Source: an uncultured Clostridia bacterium (lineage in GTDB: Bacteria > Bacillota > Clostridia > TANB77 > CAG-508). From it: DNA of 50,953 nucleotides. The position numbers and the translations under genes were made by a program. The stretch's first letter is position 1. Every line of letters begins with the position of its first letter. The DNA lies in contig CAKPOI010000007.1 in assembly GCA_934169775.1 (NCBI GenBank), forward strand, positions 1-50,953, in the 5' to 3' direction. This document shows, piece after piece, positions 16,636 through 24,579 of this stretch. The notes beneath the pieces were generated by a model that was not told where the DNA came from, did no database searches, and saw only the letters and a program-made list of their open reading frames with translations.

Positions 16636-19506
16636 CTAATTTTCAGATTGTAGTGATAAAAAATACTTAAAAATCATTGCTGCTGCTTCTTCTCTTGATG
16701 CTGTTCCTTGTGGTATAAGTTTTCCTTGTGAACCTGTTATAACACCTGTTCCAACAGCCCAGTTCATTCCCCATTTTGCAAAATTTGAAATCTTATTACT
16801 ATCTTTAAACTTTGAAAAATCAGCAATTACTTTTTTATATGTTCCTTTATACATACTATATTGATTTAGCATTACTGCTAGTTGTTCCCTAGTTATTAAA
16901 TCATTTGGACCAAAATTTCCGTTACTATATCCACTTACTATTTTGTTTTTTGATGCCCACTTTACTGCCGAATAATAATAGTCATTTGGATTTTGTACAT
17001 CTGGAAATTTGCTTGTTTCTGTTGTTTTTGGACTACCTTCTATATTATGAAGAATTGTTACTAGCATTCCTCTTGTTAATTTTTCTCTTGGAGAAAATGT
17101 TGTTGAGCTTGTTCCTGATACATATTTATTGTCATACATATATTTTATGGCTCCATAGCTCCAATCTGTCTTTGAAACATCCACAAAAGGAAATTTGTTT
17201 TCTGGCTTTGGTTTTTCAGGCTCTGGATCTGGACTTGGTTGTTCTTCTGTTTTATATTGCTTTTTCTTTACTATAATTTTTTCATCAGATTTTTTACACA
17301 TGATTGTATATACGTAATTATCTAATGCAATCGATTTAGCTTTTGATATTGCAGTATCTATATCTATTATTGATTTCTCATCAAATATATTATTTTCCAT
17401 ATCAAACTTGTATAATTTTGCTTTACCGCTGTCGTCTGCTGTACTCATAAATATATATATTCCATTTTGGGTTTTTACTATTTGTGGAAAACTAAAATTT
17501 ATATTTGAGTCTACTTTCTTTAATATGTTTTCATCATATATGTACATTGTAGCATTTTGTGTACTGCTTTTTCCTAACGCAATATATATTTTATTTTTGT
17601 AAGATTTTATATCATATGTTCCTGAGGACATTGTATTTTCTATTTCTGTAAATGTTCCATTCTTGTATTTGTATAATTTTATTTTGTCTCCATTTGTCCA
17701 TCTTACAGTCGTATATATGTTTCCATTTAATTCAACAACATTTGCTTGTCCACAGAATTTTCCAGAAAAATATGTTCCTAATTCTGTTACCTTCTTATTA
17801 TTTATTTCTAGTAGTCTAGCAGTAGAACTATCTTCCCCTACACATGTAATATATATTTTATCTAAATAACTCGTTAATCCAAACTCTCCTATTATGTTGT
17901 TTATTTTTGTAACATCTTCCCACATTTTAGTTGCATTGTTTAACTCTTTTATTTGTAAATAGCCATATCCAGAATAACATAGATATAATTTATCATTTGC
18001 TACTATCAAATCCATTTGTGTTATTGGATATGTTTCATTCACGTTTATTGTAGATATTTCTTGTTTCCAGTTTTCTTTTTCACATATTTGTGTATATATT
18101 TTATTGTTTGAATATGTTACTGTATATATTGCATTTTTGTAATTTGCTATTCCGATATCTTTGCTATAGCCTTCTTCTGTTAAGTCTTTGAAATTTGTGT
18201 TTTTCCATAAATCTGTTTCTGCAATTTCTGGTATTGTTACTGTACATGTCATTGAGTCTCCAGAACTGCTTGATACATTATTTATTACTATTCCAGAATT
18301 TGTACCATCTGAAAATGTTAGTGCTCCATCCTCTAATGTTTTTGTTAAATCCGCTGTCCCTATTGATGTTCTTCCACTTTCTTGTGATAAGTATGCACTT
18401 AATATTCTTGCTTCTTCCGTGTTTTGTGAAAATTCTTTTCCTGGTTCATTTGGTCTAAATATGTATACTCCTGTTTGATTAAAATTGTTGCTTAAATTTT
18501 CTACTGTTGTGTTTATTCTATAAACTATTATTCCTGAACCACCTATTCCTCTGTCTAATGAGTCTTCATCTGTATAGTCTATTGGTGCCTTTTTTCTGAA
18601 TTCTATTACAAATATTTCATCATCATTTAATGGCGATTTTATTATATATGCTTGATTTCCATCTTTGTTATCTTGTCTATCTAATGTTACTGTTTGACTT
18701 TTGGTTATTGTGTCTATATCTAGCCAATTTGTGAAATGCATTCTTAAATATGCTAATGGATATGGCACATATCTGCTTGCTGCTCCCATTATATCCCAAC
18801 TATATACTGGCTTGTCATTTCCACTACTGCGATATAAGTCTGGATATCCTATCGTGTGTAAAAATTCGTGCGCTATTACTCCTGATTGACTTGACACTAT
18901 TGAGTCTATTAATGCATATGTATTTAAAATATTATATGCCCCTATTTTTTTACCTGACCAATATGCTTCTGCATCATAATCTGACTTGTGTAGTACAAAT
19001 GTTGAATGATCAACAACTTCTTGCTCATTTCCTCCTTTTATTACTACTGTTAAATTATCTATATATCCATCTCCATTATAGTCTACAATTTTATCTGATA
19101 TTCCTGGTATATTTGCTATTAACTCATCTATTATTAGTGAGTCTACATTTCTTTGATATGCTGAGCTTTTATCTGTTTTTAATTCATATGATGTTATCTT
19201 TTTTCCATCATCTTGTGGAAATATGTTTTTTAAGTGGAATTTTCCATATGATATTGTGTTTAAATAATTTGTTGCTGATCTTCCATGTGTTCCATCATAT
19301 AATTTTATTATTTCATCTCTGTTTTCTTCAAAATATTTTGCGTCTTGCTCCGAGTTTTCTCCTGCAAAGTGTGCAAATAACACTATGTTTGCAAAATTTT
19401 CTTCTTTTTTGTTTGATTCTTTTGCTTGTACTTTATGTCCTGTTTTGATTCCTCCCCATATTGTTAATATTACTAGTAGTATTAGTATTTTTTTGATTTT
19501 TTTCAT
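16636..19506 (-). CDS. Secreted M6-family metalloprotease with three SLH domains
   Basis: A 956-residue exported protein. Residues 1-28 are a signal peptide (ending near VQA). The protease part includes the zinc motif IAHEFLHTIGYPDLY, with HEFLH at 213-217 and the Met-turn-like WDIMGAASRY after it. M6 members include immune inhibitor A. Residues about 430-760 form repeated beta-propeller-like segments (YKNKIYIALGKSS, NGIYIFMST). After a Pro/Glu-rich linker, three S-layer homology repeats (about 780-950; first one FVDVSKTDWSYGAIKYMYDN) should tether it to a secondary cell-wall polymer. It follows the DGR-target-like gene, with a 52-bp palindrome between them. Confidence 0.9.
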   Translation of the reverse strand: MKKIKKILILLVILTIWGGIKTGHKVQAKESNKKEENFANIVLFAHFAGENSEQDAKYFEENRDEIIKLYDGTHGRSATNYLNTISYGKFHLKNIFPQDDGKKITSYELKTDKSSAYQRNVDSLIIDELIANIPGISDKIVDYNGDGYIDNLTVVIKGGNEQEVVDHSTFVLHKSDYDAEAYWSGKKIGAYNILNTYALIDSIVSSQSGVIAHEFLHTIGYPDLYRSSGNDKPVYSWDIMGAASRYVPYPLAYLRMHFTNWLDIDTITKSQTVTLDRQDNKDGNQAYIIKSPLNDDEIFVIEFRKKAPIDYTDEDSLDRGIGGSGIIVYRINTTVENLSNNFNQTGVYIFRPNEPGKEFSQNTEEARILSAYLSQESGRTSIGTADLTKTLEDGALTFSDGTNSGIVINNVSSSSGDSMTCTVTIPEIAETDLWKNTNFKDLTEEGYSKDIGIANYKNAIYTVTYSNNKIYTQICEKENWKQEISTINVNETYPITQMDLIVANDKLYLCYSGYGYLQIKELNNATKMWEDVTKINNIIGEFGLTSYLDKIYITCVGEDSSTARLLEINNKKVTELGTYFSGKFCGQANVVELNGNIYTTVRWTNGDKIKLYKYKNGTFTEIENTMSSGTYDIKSYKNKIYIALGKSSTQNATMYIYDENILKKVDSNINFSFPQIVKTQNGIYIFMSTADDSGKAKLYKFDMENNIFDEKSIIDIDTAISKAKSIALDNYVYTIMCKKSDEKIIVKKKQYKTEEQPSPDPEPEKPKPENKFPFVDVSKTDWSYGAIKYMYDNKYVSGTSSTTFSPREKLTRGMLVTILHNIEGSPKTTETSKFPDVQNPNDYYYSAVKWASKNKIVSGYSNGNFGPNDLITREQLAVMLNQYSMYKGTYKKVIADFSKFKDSNKISNFAKWGMNWAVGTGVITGSQGKLIPQGTASREEAAAMIFKYFLSLQSEN

Positions 19507-19620
19507 TTTGTTTCCCCTTTCTTATTTTTTTAGGCTCAAACTTTTTTTCTTTTGTTTGTTCCTTCTATTATTACTATACTATTTTTATTGTATTATAGTC
19601 AATGGTTTTGGAAAATAAAT

Positions 19621-19672
19621 ATGGTGTATACTATGGTGTGCTAATTAATTAGCACACCATAGTATACACCAT
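19621..19672. repeat. Perfect 52-bp palindrome with ATGGTGT direct repeats
   Basis: Bases 19621-19646 are the exact reverse complement of 19647-19672 with no loop. Each arm holds two ATGGTGT words (ATGGTGTATACTATGGTGTG), and a fifth TATACACCAT copy follows at 19675-19684. It starts 78 bp beyond the stop of the pseudopilin-like gene. It could extrude as a cruciform or act as a two-way terminator, though no T run follows on the minus strand. Its place downstream of the variable region is notable. Confidence 0.9.
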
Positions 19673-19750
19673 CTATACACCATCCAATCTTTTAGAATAT
19701 ACACAGTTAAGTTTAGACTCTCTATTTTATCATGACTTTAGCTTTAAGCA

Positions 19751-20995
19751 TTACTTATAAAGTGCTCCTCTAAAACCAATATTATCGTAACTGTGAGTCG
19801 TGCTATTGCCACTGCGGCTAGAGCCTGGACTGTCAGAGCCTATATCACCGTAACCACCTCCCCTGTCTGCACAAGGATTGTTATTGGAAGTCTTTTCCAA
19901 GGTCCATTCCCATTCATTTCCTGCAAAATCATATATGTTCATCTTTTTTGTATAATCTGATATTCCTGTACTTAATAATGCTCTATAATCATTTCCTAAA
20001 TCTCGCTTTGTATATGAACCTAAAATTTTAGTCCATGCTCCCAATGAGCTATTATATCCTGCATATTTTCCTGATGTTATATTTTCTATCTTTGCATTGC
20101 TGTAGTTTCCCCATTTTGTACTATTTGAATTTATATCTACTGTTGTTAATCCACCTTTTACTTCTAAAAATTTGCAAGCTAAATCCCATTGAATTCCAAA
20201 CATTAAACTACTTGTATAATTACTATCTGGTGTCATTTCTTTTGCTAAAGCTTGAGCTTCACCACAATACACATAGTTGTATGGTATGGCATCTTTTTGA
20301 CTTATTGCTTTTGCTGACGTTCCAATTATTATATCAGTATGTGATGTTCTTGCCTTTGACATATCATCTATACTATCTTCTATTCCTGCTTCATATCTCC
20401 CTATCCAAAATCCACCATAAATGTATACACTTTTTAACATTTTTTGATATGTTTCAATATATTCATCTGATGTTAACCCACATCCTTCGTACCATTCATC
20501 TGTCCAAGAATATCTATATGTTGATACATATGTTATTAATTTATTTTTTATATCTGTATAATTTTGTTCTGTTAATCCTTTTGTTGTATCTATTGTTAAA
20601 TCTGTGAACACTGTTGTTTTTGGTACTTCCACCCATACCCATTCATTACCATTTTTATCTCTTATTACGATTCCTTTATTTGCATCATTTTCTAATATTG
20701 TCACATTCTCTGGCATCGCTCTTGACGGATTTGTATCTTTCATATTTATATTACTAAAATTTGTTGCATTATTTAACATATTTTCCATATTTGTCAAAGT
20801 ATTTTCTTCTTCTTTCTGAGCTTGCTCAGTTTTTTCCTTTGCCTCTTTTGCTCTTGTTAGTATTCCATTGTCTCCACTTAGTGCTGCAATCGTTACTCCT
20901 GCAAGTATTAGAAGTACAATGATTGTAATCACTAATGCTATTAGAGTAATTCCTTTAAATTCTTTTGCTTTCAATCTTAATTTTTGATTTTCCAT
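19751..20995 (-). CDS. Pseudopilin-anchored formylglycine-enzyme-like (C-type lectin fold) protein, likely DGR target
   Basis: A 414-residue protein. Residues 14-38 are a type IV pilin-like signal (KGITLIALVITIIVLLILAG), followed by a short coiled coil (AKEAKEKTEQAQKEE). From about residue 90 it resembles FGE-sulfatase/C-type lectin domains (GNEWVWVEVPKTTVF, GGFWIGRYEAGIE). It ends with IYDFAGNEWEWTLEK, a Gly/Ser-rich stretch and NIGFRGALYK. This arrangement is typical of targets of diversity-generating retroelements, and the codons near the end fit (19778-19858). A ligand-binding surface protein is more likely than an active FGE. It has its own promoter (21055-21084). No reverse transcriptase is present in the window. 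Confidence 0.8.
   Translation of the reverse strand: MENQKLRLKAKEFKGITLIALVITIIVLLILAGVTIAALSGDNGILTRAKEAKEKTEQAQKEEENTLTNMENMLNNATNFSNINMKDTNPSRAMPENVTILENDANKGIVIRDKNGNEWVWVEVPKTTVFTDLTIDTTKGLTEQNYTDIKNKLITYVSTYRYSWTDEWYEGCGLTSDEYIETYQKMLKSVYIYGGFWIGRYEAGIEDSIDDMSKARTSHTDIIIGTSAKAISQKDAIPYNYVYCGEAQALAKEMTPDSNYTSSLMFGIQWDLACKFLEVKGGLTTVDINSNSTKWGNYSNAKIENITSGKYAGYNSSLGAWTKILGSYTKRDLGNDYRALLSTGISDYTKKMNIYDFAGNEWEWTLEKTSNNNPCADRGGGYGDIGSDSPGSSRSGNSTTHSYDNIGFRGALYK
19778..19858 (-). other. Putative DGR variable region (VR) core
   Basis: Of 27 consecutive codons here, 24 end in C or T, and many are rare choices for this genome (GGC, AGC, CGC, CAC, GAC, TAC). By hand count 40 of 81 bases are G or C, far above the surroundings. 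This is what adenine-directed mutagenesis of a template rich in AAY codons produces. It lies in the last 40 codons of a C-type-lectin-like protein, the usual VR position, just before the fixed GFRGALYK end. Confidence 0.7.
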
Positions 20996-21054
20996 AATAT
21001 AACTCTCCTTTTACATCTTTTGTTTTATTTTTTACTTTTTCTGTATTTTTATGT

Positions 21055-21084
21055 ATTATATATTACTTTTCACACCAGTGTCAA
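21055..21084 (-). promoter_or_regulatory. Sigma-A promoter of the pseudopilin/DGR-target-like gene
   Basis: On the minus strand, -35 TTGACA (21084-21079), an 18-bp spacer and -10 TATAAT (21060-21055), both perfect. It lies 60 bp upstream of the gene start, in the gap shared with the divergent XRE regulator. Confidence 0.85.
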
Positions 21085-21162
21085 TATAAAATATATATTT
21101 TTCTATATAATAACTTATACATGTAGCATTACATATTTATTTTTGAAGGGATGAATTTATAT

Positions 21163-21429
21163 ATGAAAAATTGTGGTAAATATCAAGATAATTTAAATTT
21201 AGTTGGCTCTATATTAAAACAAAAAAGATTAGAACAAGGTTTATCTTTAGAAACCTTATCCTCAAAGCTTCTTTTGCTTGGAATAAACATTCCTGTAACT
21301 AGTCTCCATCGTATCGAAAACAATCAAAGAACTGTTAGAGATTATGAAATATGTGGGTTTTCAATCGCATTAAATCTAAATGTAGAAGAACTTTTGAACC
21401 CAATTATAAAAAAATTAAATGCATCATAA
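21163..21429 (+). CDS. XRE-family helix-turn-helix regulator
   Basis: A small cytoplasmic DNA-binding protein of about 88 residues. The HTH segment is LVGSILKQKRLEQGLSLETL, with the recognition helix around VTSLHRIENNQRTVRDYE. The second ATG (21163) was chosen because GAAGGG abuts the first ATG (21151), leaving no spacing there but 12 bases to the second. It is one of only two plus-strand genes, divergent from the DGR-target-like gene and upstream of a tyrosine recombinase. It could control either neighbour, but no operator was identified. Confidence 0.75.
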   Translation: MKNCGKYQDNLNLVGSILKQKRLEQGLSLETLSSKLLLLGINIPVTSLHRIENNQRTVRDYEICGFSIALNLNVEELLNPIIKKLNAS

Positions 21430-21472
21430 AAAATAGTAGGAATAAATAATCTTTTATTTCTACTATTTTTTA
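21428..21472 (+). terminator. Stem-loop terminator after the XRE regulator
   Basis: AAAATAGTAG-G-AATAAA (within 21428-21446) pairs with TTTATT-T-CTACTATTTT (21453-21470), including one G-T pair, and is followed by T residues on the plus strand. It overlaps the stop codon of the XRE gene. Confidence 0.8.
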
Positions 21473-21796
21473 TTTAACACTCTCAAAATTTTTTTCAATA
21501 ATTTATTTTTATTATTGCTTTTTGAACTAATGTTCTGTATAATATGTTTATAATTGCCACAAAAAATTAATATTTATTATAGAAAAAGATGAAATTAATA
21601 AAAATATATAACTAAAAAGAAGAGTTGCTAATGAACTCTCCAAAATCATTTAGGTTCCCATCTTACTACTAATGTAGTAGAGGGCTAAGTTAAATATATT
21701 ATATGAAAAAATTTTAATTTTATGCAATAATCTTTGTTATAAAAAATGATAGGAAGTCTTTGCATAAAACATAAACAAACGAAAGGAATGATAAAT
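21473..21796 (+). other. Long leader ahead of the recombinase with two hairpins
   Basis: About 320 bp without a gene. Two perfect small hairpins follow each other: AGAGTT/AACTCT (21621-21639, 7-base loop) and TACTAC/GTAGTA (21664-21679, 4-base loop), separated by TCATTTAGGTTCCCATC. They end about 65 bp before the first possible start of the recombinase. They could be a structured mRNA leader or the remains of a recombination site. No known riboswitch class was recognised. Confidence 0.35.
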
Positions 21797-22780
21797 TTGT
21801 TAAAAACTGAAGAAAACCCAGATTATTTAAATTCTTTTTTAGATTATAGTACAACTATGCTAAATAAATCACCAAATAGTATAAAAGAGTACAATTATGA
21901 TTTAGCAATGTTTTTAAAATTTATAAAAATACATTTTGGCTTAACCAAAGAAACAGATTTTTCAAAAATATCTATAAAAGATGTTTCTTTAGACACTATT
22001 AAAAAAATCGAATTAAACGATATACACGCTTTTATAGGATATCTAGCAAGAAAACATAATAGTAAGCCAGCTACACGCGCTCGTAAAGTTTCTACTATTA
22101 GAATATTTTTCAAATATTTAAGTCAAAAAGCTAAACTTATTGATAAAAATCCAGCACAAGATTTAGAAACACCTAAACTTAATAAAAGATTACCTAAATA
22201 TTTGAATTTAGAAGATAGTAAAAAACTATTAGAAGCGGCAGATAATGAAGACAATAGAAACCATGAAAGAGACTATGCAATTTTAACCATTTTTTTAAAT
22301 TGTGGTTTACGTCTTTCAGAACTTGTAGGAATTAATATTCAAGATATCGATTTCAGTGAAAATAAAATGACTGTTATTGGTAAAGGTAACAAGGAACGTA
22401 CAATTTACTTAAATAAAGCTTGTGTTAAAGCTATTGGCGAATATATAGCTGTTAGAACTAAAATTGGCGTAAAACCGGATAAATTACATTCTGATAAAGC
22501 TCTTTTCCTTAGTGAAAGAAAAGAACGTATTAGTAGAAGAACTGTTCAGCATATTGTTTATACTAAACTTTCTGCAGCAGGACTAGATGCTTCTAAATTT
22601 TCTGCCCATAAGTTACGTCATACTGCTGCTACTTTGATGTATCAATATGGCCAAGTTGATATTAGAGCTTTACAAGTTTTGCTTGGACACGAAAGTATTT
22701 CTACTACAGAAATCTATACTCATGTTGATAATGAACAAGTTAGAAATGCAGTTGAGGCTAACCCACTATCTGATTTATAA
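21797..22780 (+). CDS. Tyrosine recombinase (XerC/XerD-like)
   Basis: About 327 residues with an N-terminal SAM-like core-binding domain (SFLDYSTTMLNKSPNSIKEY) and a catalytic domain holding all six active residues: R in NCGLRLSELVG, K in IGKGNKERTI, HxxR in SAHKLRHTAAT, H in LLGHESISTTEIYTHV and the final Y. AAAGGA (21782-21787) is 9 bases before a TTG (21797) but touches an ATG at 21788. An ATG at 21746 has no ribosome site, so TTG is the preferred start. It could resolve chromosome dimers or belong to a mobile unit. The size and lack of other phage genes favour a Xer-like role. Confidence 0.88.
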   Translation: MLKTEENPDYLNSFLDYSTTMLNKSPNSIKEYNYDLAMFLKFIKIHFGLTKETDFSKISIKDVSLDTIKKIELNDIHAFIGYLARKHNSKPATRARKVSTIRIFFKYLSQKAKLIDKNPAQDLETPKLNKRLPKYLNLEDSKKLLEAADNEDNRNHERDYAILTIFLNCGLRLSELVGINIQDIDFSENKMTVIGKGNKERTIYLNKACVKAIGEYIAVRTKIGVKPDKLHSDKALFLSERKERISRRTVQHIVYTKLSAAGLDASKFSAHKLRHTAATLMYQYGQVDIRALQVLLGHESISTTEIYTHVDNEQVRNAVEANPLSDL

Positions 22781-22788
22781 AGGTATTT

Positions 22789-22828
22789 TTGGGGACAGAG
22801 AAAAAATACTTAAATTCTCCATCCCCAA
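22789..22828. terminator. Bidirectional terminator between converging genes
   Basis: TTGGGGACAGAGAA (22789-22802) pairs with TTCTCCATCCCCAA (22815-22828) at 12 of 14 positions. It lies between the recombinase stop (22780, plus) and the end of the minus-strand membrane-protein gene (22833), where a two-way terminator is expected. Confidence 0.65.
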
Positions 22829-22832
22829 TGCA

Positions 22833-23630
22833 TCATTCTTCTTTAGAAAAAATTTTCATATAATATGGTTGAATACCTAAATAACTATCCATATATAAAA
22901 TATTTCCATCTACATCTTGTACTTTTATATTTGGAAAAGTCTTGATCATTTTTCTATTACCCCAAAATTTATAAATAAATTTTGATAAATTTTCATTTTC
23001 TTCATATATTGATACATATTGCAAATCTATCCTTTCCCTATTAGGAACCTGAATATCATTTGTATATATCATTCTTACTAAAAAGAAGTCTAACGCAAAT
23101 GCTGTTAATATACAATCTATTAATAAAAATATTATTACTACTATTGTTGATATTTTTAATATTCTTATAGTAAATTTGCTTTTTATCCAATTTATTAATC
23201 TATCTATCTTTGGATTTAATGATGCCATTAAATATATTGATAGAAATCCCCAAAACAGTGAAAAATATACACATACTCTACCATTTATATTTAGCGGCAT
23301 ATCTGAATAATCCCACCATTTTACTCCTAGTATCATTTCTCCTATCCAACTTACTAAATACTCAATTATTGATCCTATTATAAATCCTCCTAAAAATAGT
23401 GCATTATATTTTTTACCATATTTATATAAGAATATAATCATTATACAAGCACCTAGCCCATATATTGCACAAAATGGTCCATATAAAAAGCTTTGTCTAC
23501 TTTCCCACACTCCTTTTGTTACTATTCCAAATATCGTTTCTATTATATATCCAAAAAAACTATATATTATGAAATATGCTAAAATTCTCCATATTGATAT
23601 TCCCATTATTTTTAATGTTTTTTTCTCCAT
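22833..23630 (-). CDS. Membrane protein of the CmpB/DUF1113-type putative ABC-transporter family
   Basis: 265 residues with about six hydrophobic helices. Family-like stretches are YSFFGYIIETIFGIVTKGVW, FLYGPFCAIYGLGACIMIIF, and WWDYSDMPLNINGRVCVYFS. These match the family described as 'putative ABC-transporter type IV' (PF06541, from memory). No ATPase partner is adjacent and transport has not been shown for most members. A soluble C-terminal tail of about 60 residues is predicted. It stands alone between the convergent recombinase and dpaB. Confidence 0.75.
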   Translation of the reverse strand: MEKKTLKIMGISIWRILAYFIIYSFFGYIIETIFGIVTKGVWESRQSFLYGPFCAIYGLGACIMIIFLYKYGKKYNALFLGGFIIGSIIEYLVSWIGEMILGVKWWDYSDMPLNINGRVCVYFSLFWGFLSIYLMASLNPKIDRLINWIKSKFTIRILKISTIVVIIFLLIDCILTAFALDFFLVRMIYTNDIQVPNRERIDLQYVSIYEENENLSKFIYKFWGNRKMIKTFPNIKVQDVDGNILYMDSYLGIQPYYMKIFSKEE

Positions 23631-23752
23631 TTTCTTCCTTCCTCTTTTACTTTTTATTGATATTTTTATTTTTTTGAAAATTTCTATATATTGTTATTTT
23701 TATATTATATGATATTCGAAAAATTTTCCTATAATATAAAAATGCTGCTGTC

Positions 23753-23779
23753 TTTTTGAGTCCGACCCCAAAAGCACTA
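23753..23779. repeat. Short interspersed repeat, copy 1 (dpaB 3' side)
   Basis: Core GAGTCCGACCCCAAAAGCAC preceded by T5 and followed by TA. Copy 2 is next to it at 23784-23808 (one base changed, GGCC for GACC), and copy 3 is at 24525-24551 on the other side of dpaB. A decayed fourth copy (GATTTGGGCTCAAAAACATT) is at about 24560-24579. The motif resembles intergenic REP-like sequences. Confidence 0.75.
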
Positions 23780-23783
23780 ATGA

Positions 23784-23808
23784 TTTTTGAGTCCGGCCCC
23801 AAAAGCAC
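23784..23808. repeat. Short interspersed repeat, copy 2
   Basis: TTTTTGAGTCCGGCCCCAAA then AGCAC, differing from copy 1 by one base in the core and lying 5 bp from it. It ends 13 bp from the dpaB stop codon, so it may sit in the dpaB mRNA tail. Confidence 0.75.
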
Positions 23809-23821
23809 CGTCCACGAATCA

Positions 23822-24397
23822 TTATATTATAGGGCTTATTTGTTCTTCATCTAGTGCAAATTCTATTGTTTTTATTATCATGCTAAAATCTGCAACAATT
23901 GACCTTGGCTTTGTTATTGGATTGTCTTGCTTAAATGGTACAAAATAATAATTTCGCCTATATAATAATCTTCCTATGTTTTCTGCATTTGTTCCTAATC
24001 CATTATTAGTTGATACTGCTATTACTAATGGTCTATTATTTCTTAAATGTGATTTTGCAGCCATTGTTGCTGGTGTATCTATTATATCACATGCAAGTTT
24101 TGATATTGTGTTTCCTGAGCATGGTGCTATTACCATTATATCAGTCATTTTCTTTGGTCCTATTGGTTCAGCATCTTGTATTGTGTGTATTATCTTTTTT
24201 CCTGTTATTTCTTCTATTTCTTTAATAAAATCTTGTGCTTTGCCAAATTTGGTATCTAATTTATAGCTATTATATGACATTATTGGTATTACATCTGCTT
24301 CATTTTTTACTAGTTCTTTTATAATTGGTATCGTTTTACTAAATGTGCAAAACGATCCTGTAAGTACATATCCTATTTTTTTACCTTTTACTTTCAA
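23822..24397 (-). CDS. dpaB: Dipicolinate synthase subunit B
   Basis: A 191-residue flavoprotein of the HFCD fold. IGYVLTGSFCTFSKTIPIIK is the family start, MVIAPCSGNTISKLACDIID is the flavin-binding signature, and MAAKSHLRNNRPLVIAVSTN follows. With DpaA it makes dipicolinic acid in the mother cell for the spore core, which points to a sporulating lineage. The start is TTG (24397) after a strong AAAGGAGGAG site; there is no nearby ATG. DpaA normally lies directly upstream but is absent here. The gene is bracketed by copies of a short repeat. Confidence 0.9.
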   Translation of the reverse strand: MKVKGKKIGYVLTGSFCTFSKTIPIIKELVKNEADVIPIMSYNSYKLDTKFGKAQDFIKEIEEITGKKIIHTIQDAEPIGPKKMTDIMVIAPCSGNTISKLACDIIDTPATMAAKSHLRNNRPLVIAVSTNNGLGTNAENIGRLLYRRNYYFVPFKQDNPITKPRSIVADFSMIIKTIEFALDEEQISPII

Positions 24398-24524
24398 AAT
24401 TTACTCCTCCTTTCAGCCTTTATATATATTATGTTTTTTTGTAAATTTTGAAATGTTTTTGTCGATTTTTATTATATTATTTTTTTCCAGTTACAAAAAA
24501 TTTCATATTTGGAGCTCTAGATGT

Positions 24525-24551
24525 TTTTTGAGTCCGACCCCAAAAGCACTA
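24525..24551. repeat. Short interspersed repeat, copy 3 (dpaB 5' side)
   Basis: The core is identical to copy 1 (T5, then GAGTCCGACCCCAAAAGCAC, then TA). It lies 128 bp upstream of dpaB and 29 bp from the ROK gene stop. A weak further copy adjoins it up to 24579. Confidence 0.75.
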
Positions 24552-24579
24552 GAGTTTTTTTGATTTGGGCTCAAAAACA

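Noticed and set aside
18750..19448. A 232-codon plus-strand open frame rich in Leu
   Set aside because: It lies wholly opposite the M6 protease coding region; the Leu/Tyr-rich composition is what the reverse complement of Asn/Lys/Ser-rich AT codons gives, and there is no ribosome site.
20035..20607. A 190-codon plus-strand open frame
   Set aside because: It is antisense to the pseudopilin/lectin-fold gene, with low-complexity Leu-rich product and no family resemblance.
19751..20995. Active formylglycine-generating enzyme
   Set aside because: The protein has a pilin-like anchor and a hypervariable-type C-terminus, and no sulfatase gene is nearby; a lectin-like binding role is more likely.
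21600..21745. A known riboswitch upstream of the recombinase
   Set aside because: The two hairpins do not match any conserved riboswitch core I recognise, and a recombinase is not a usual target.
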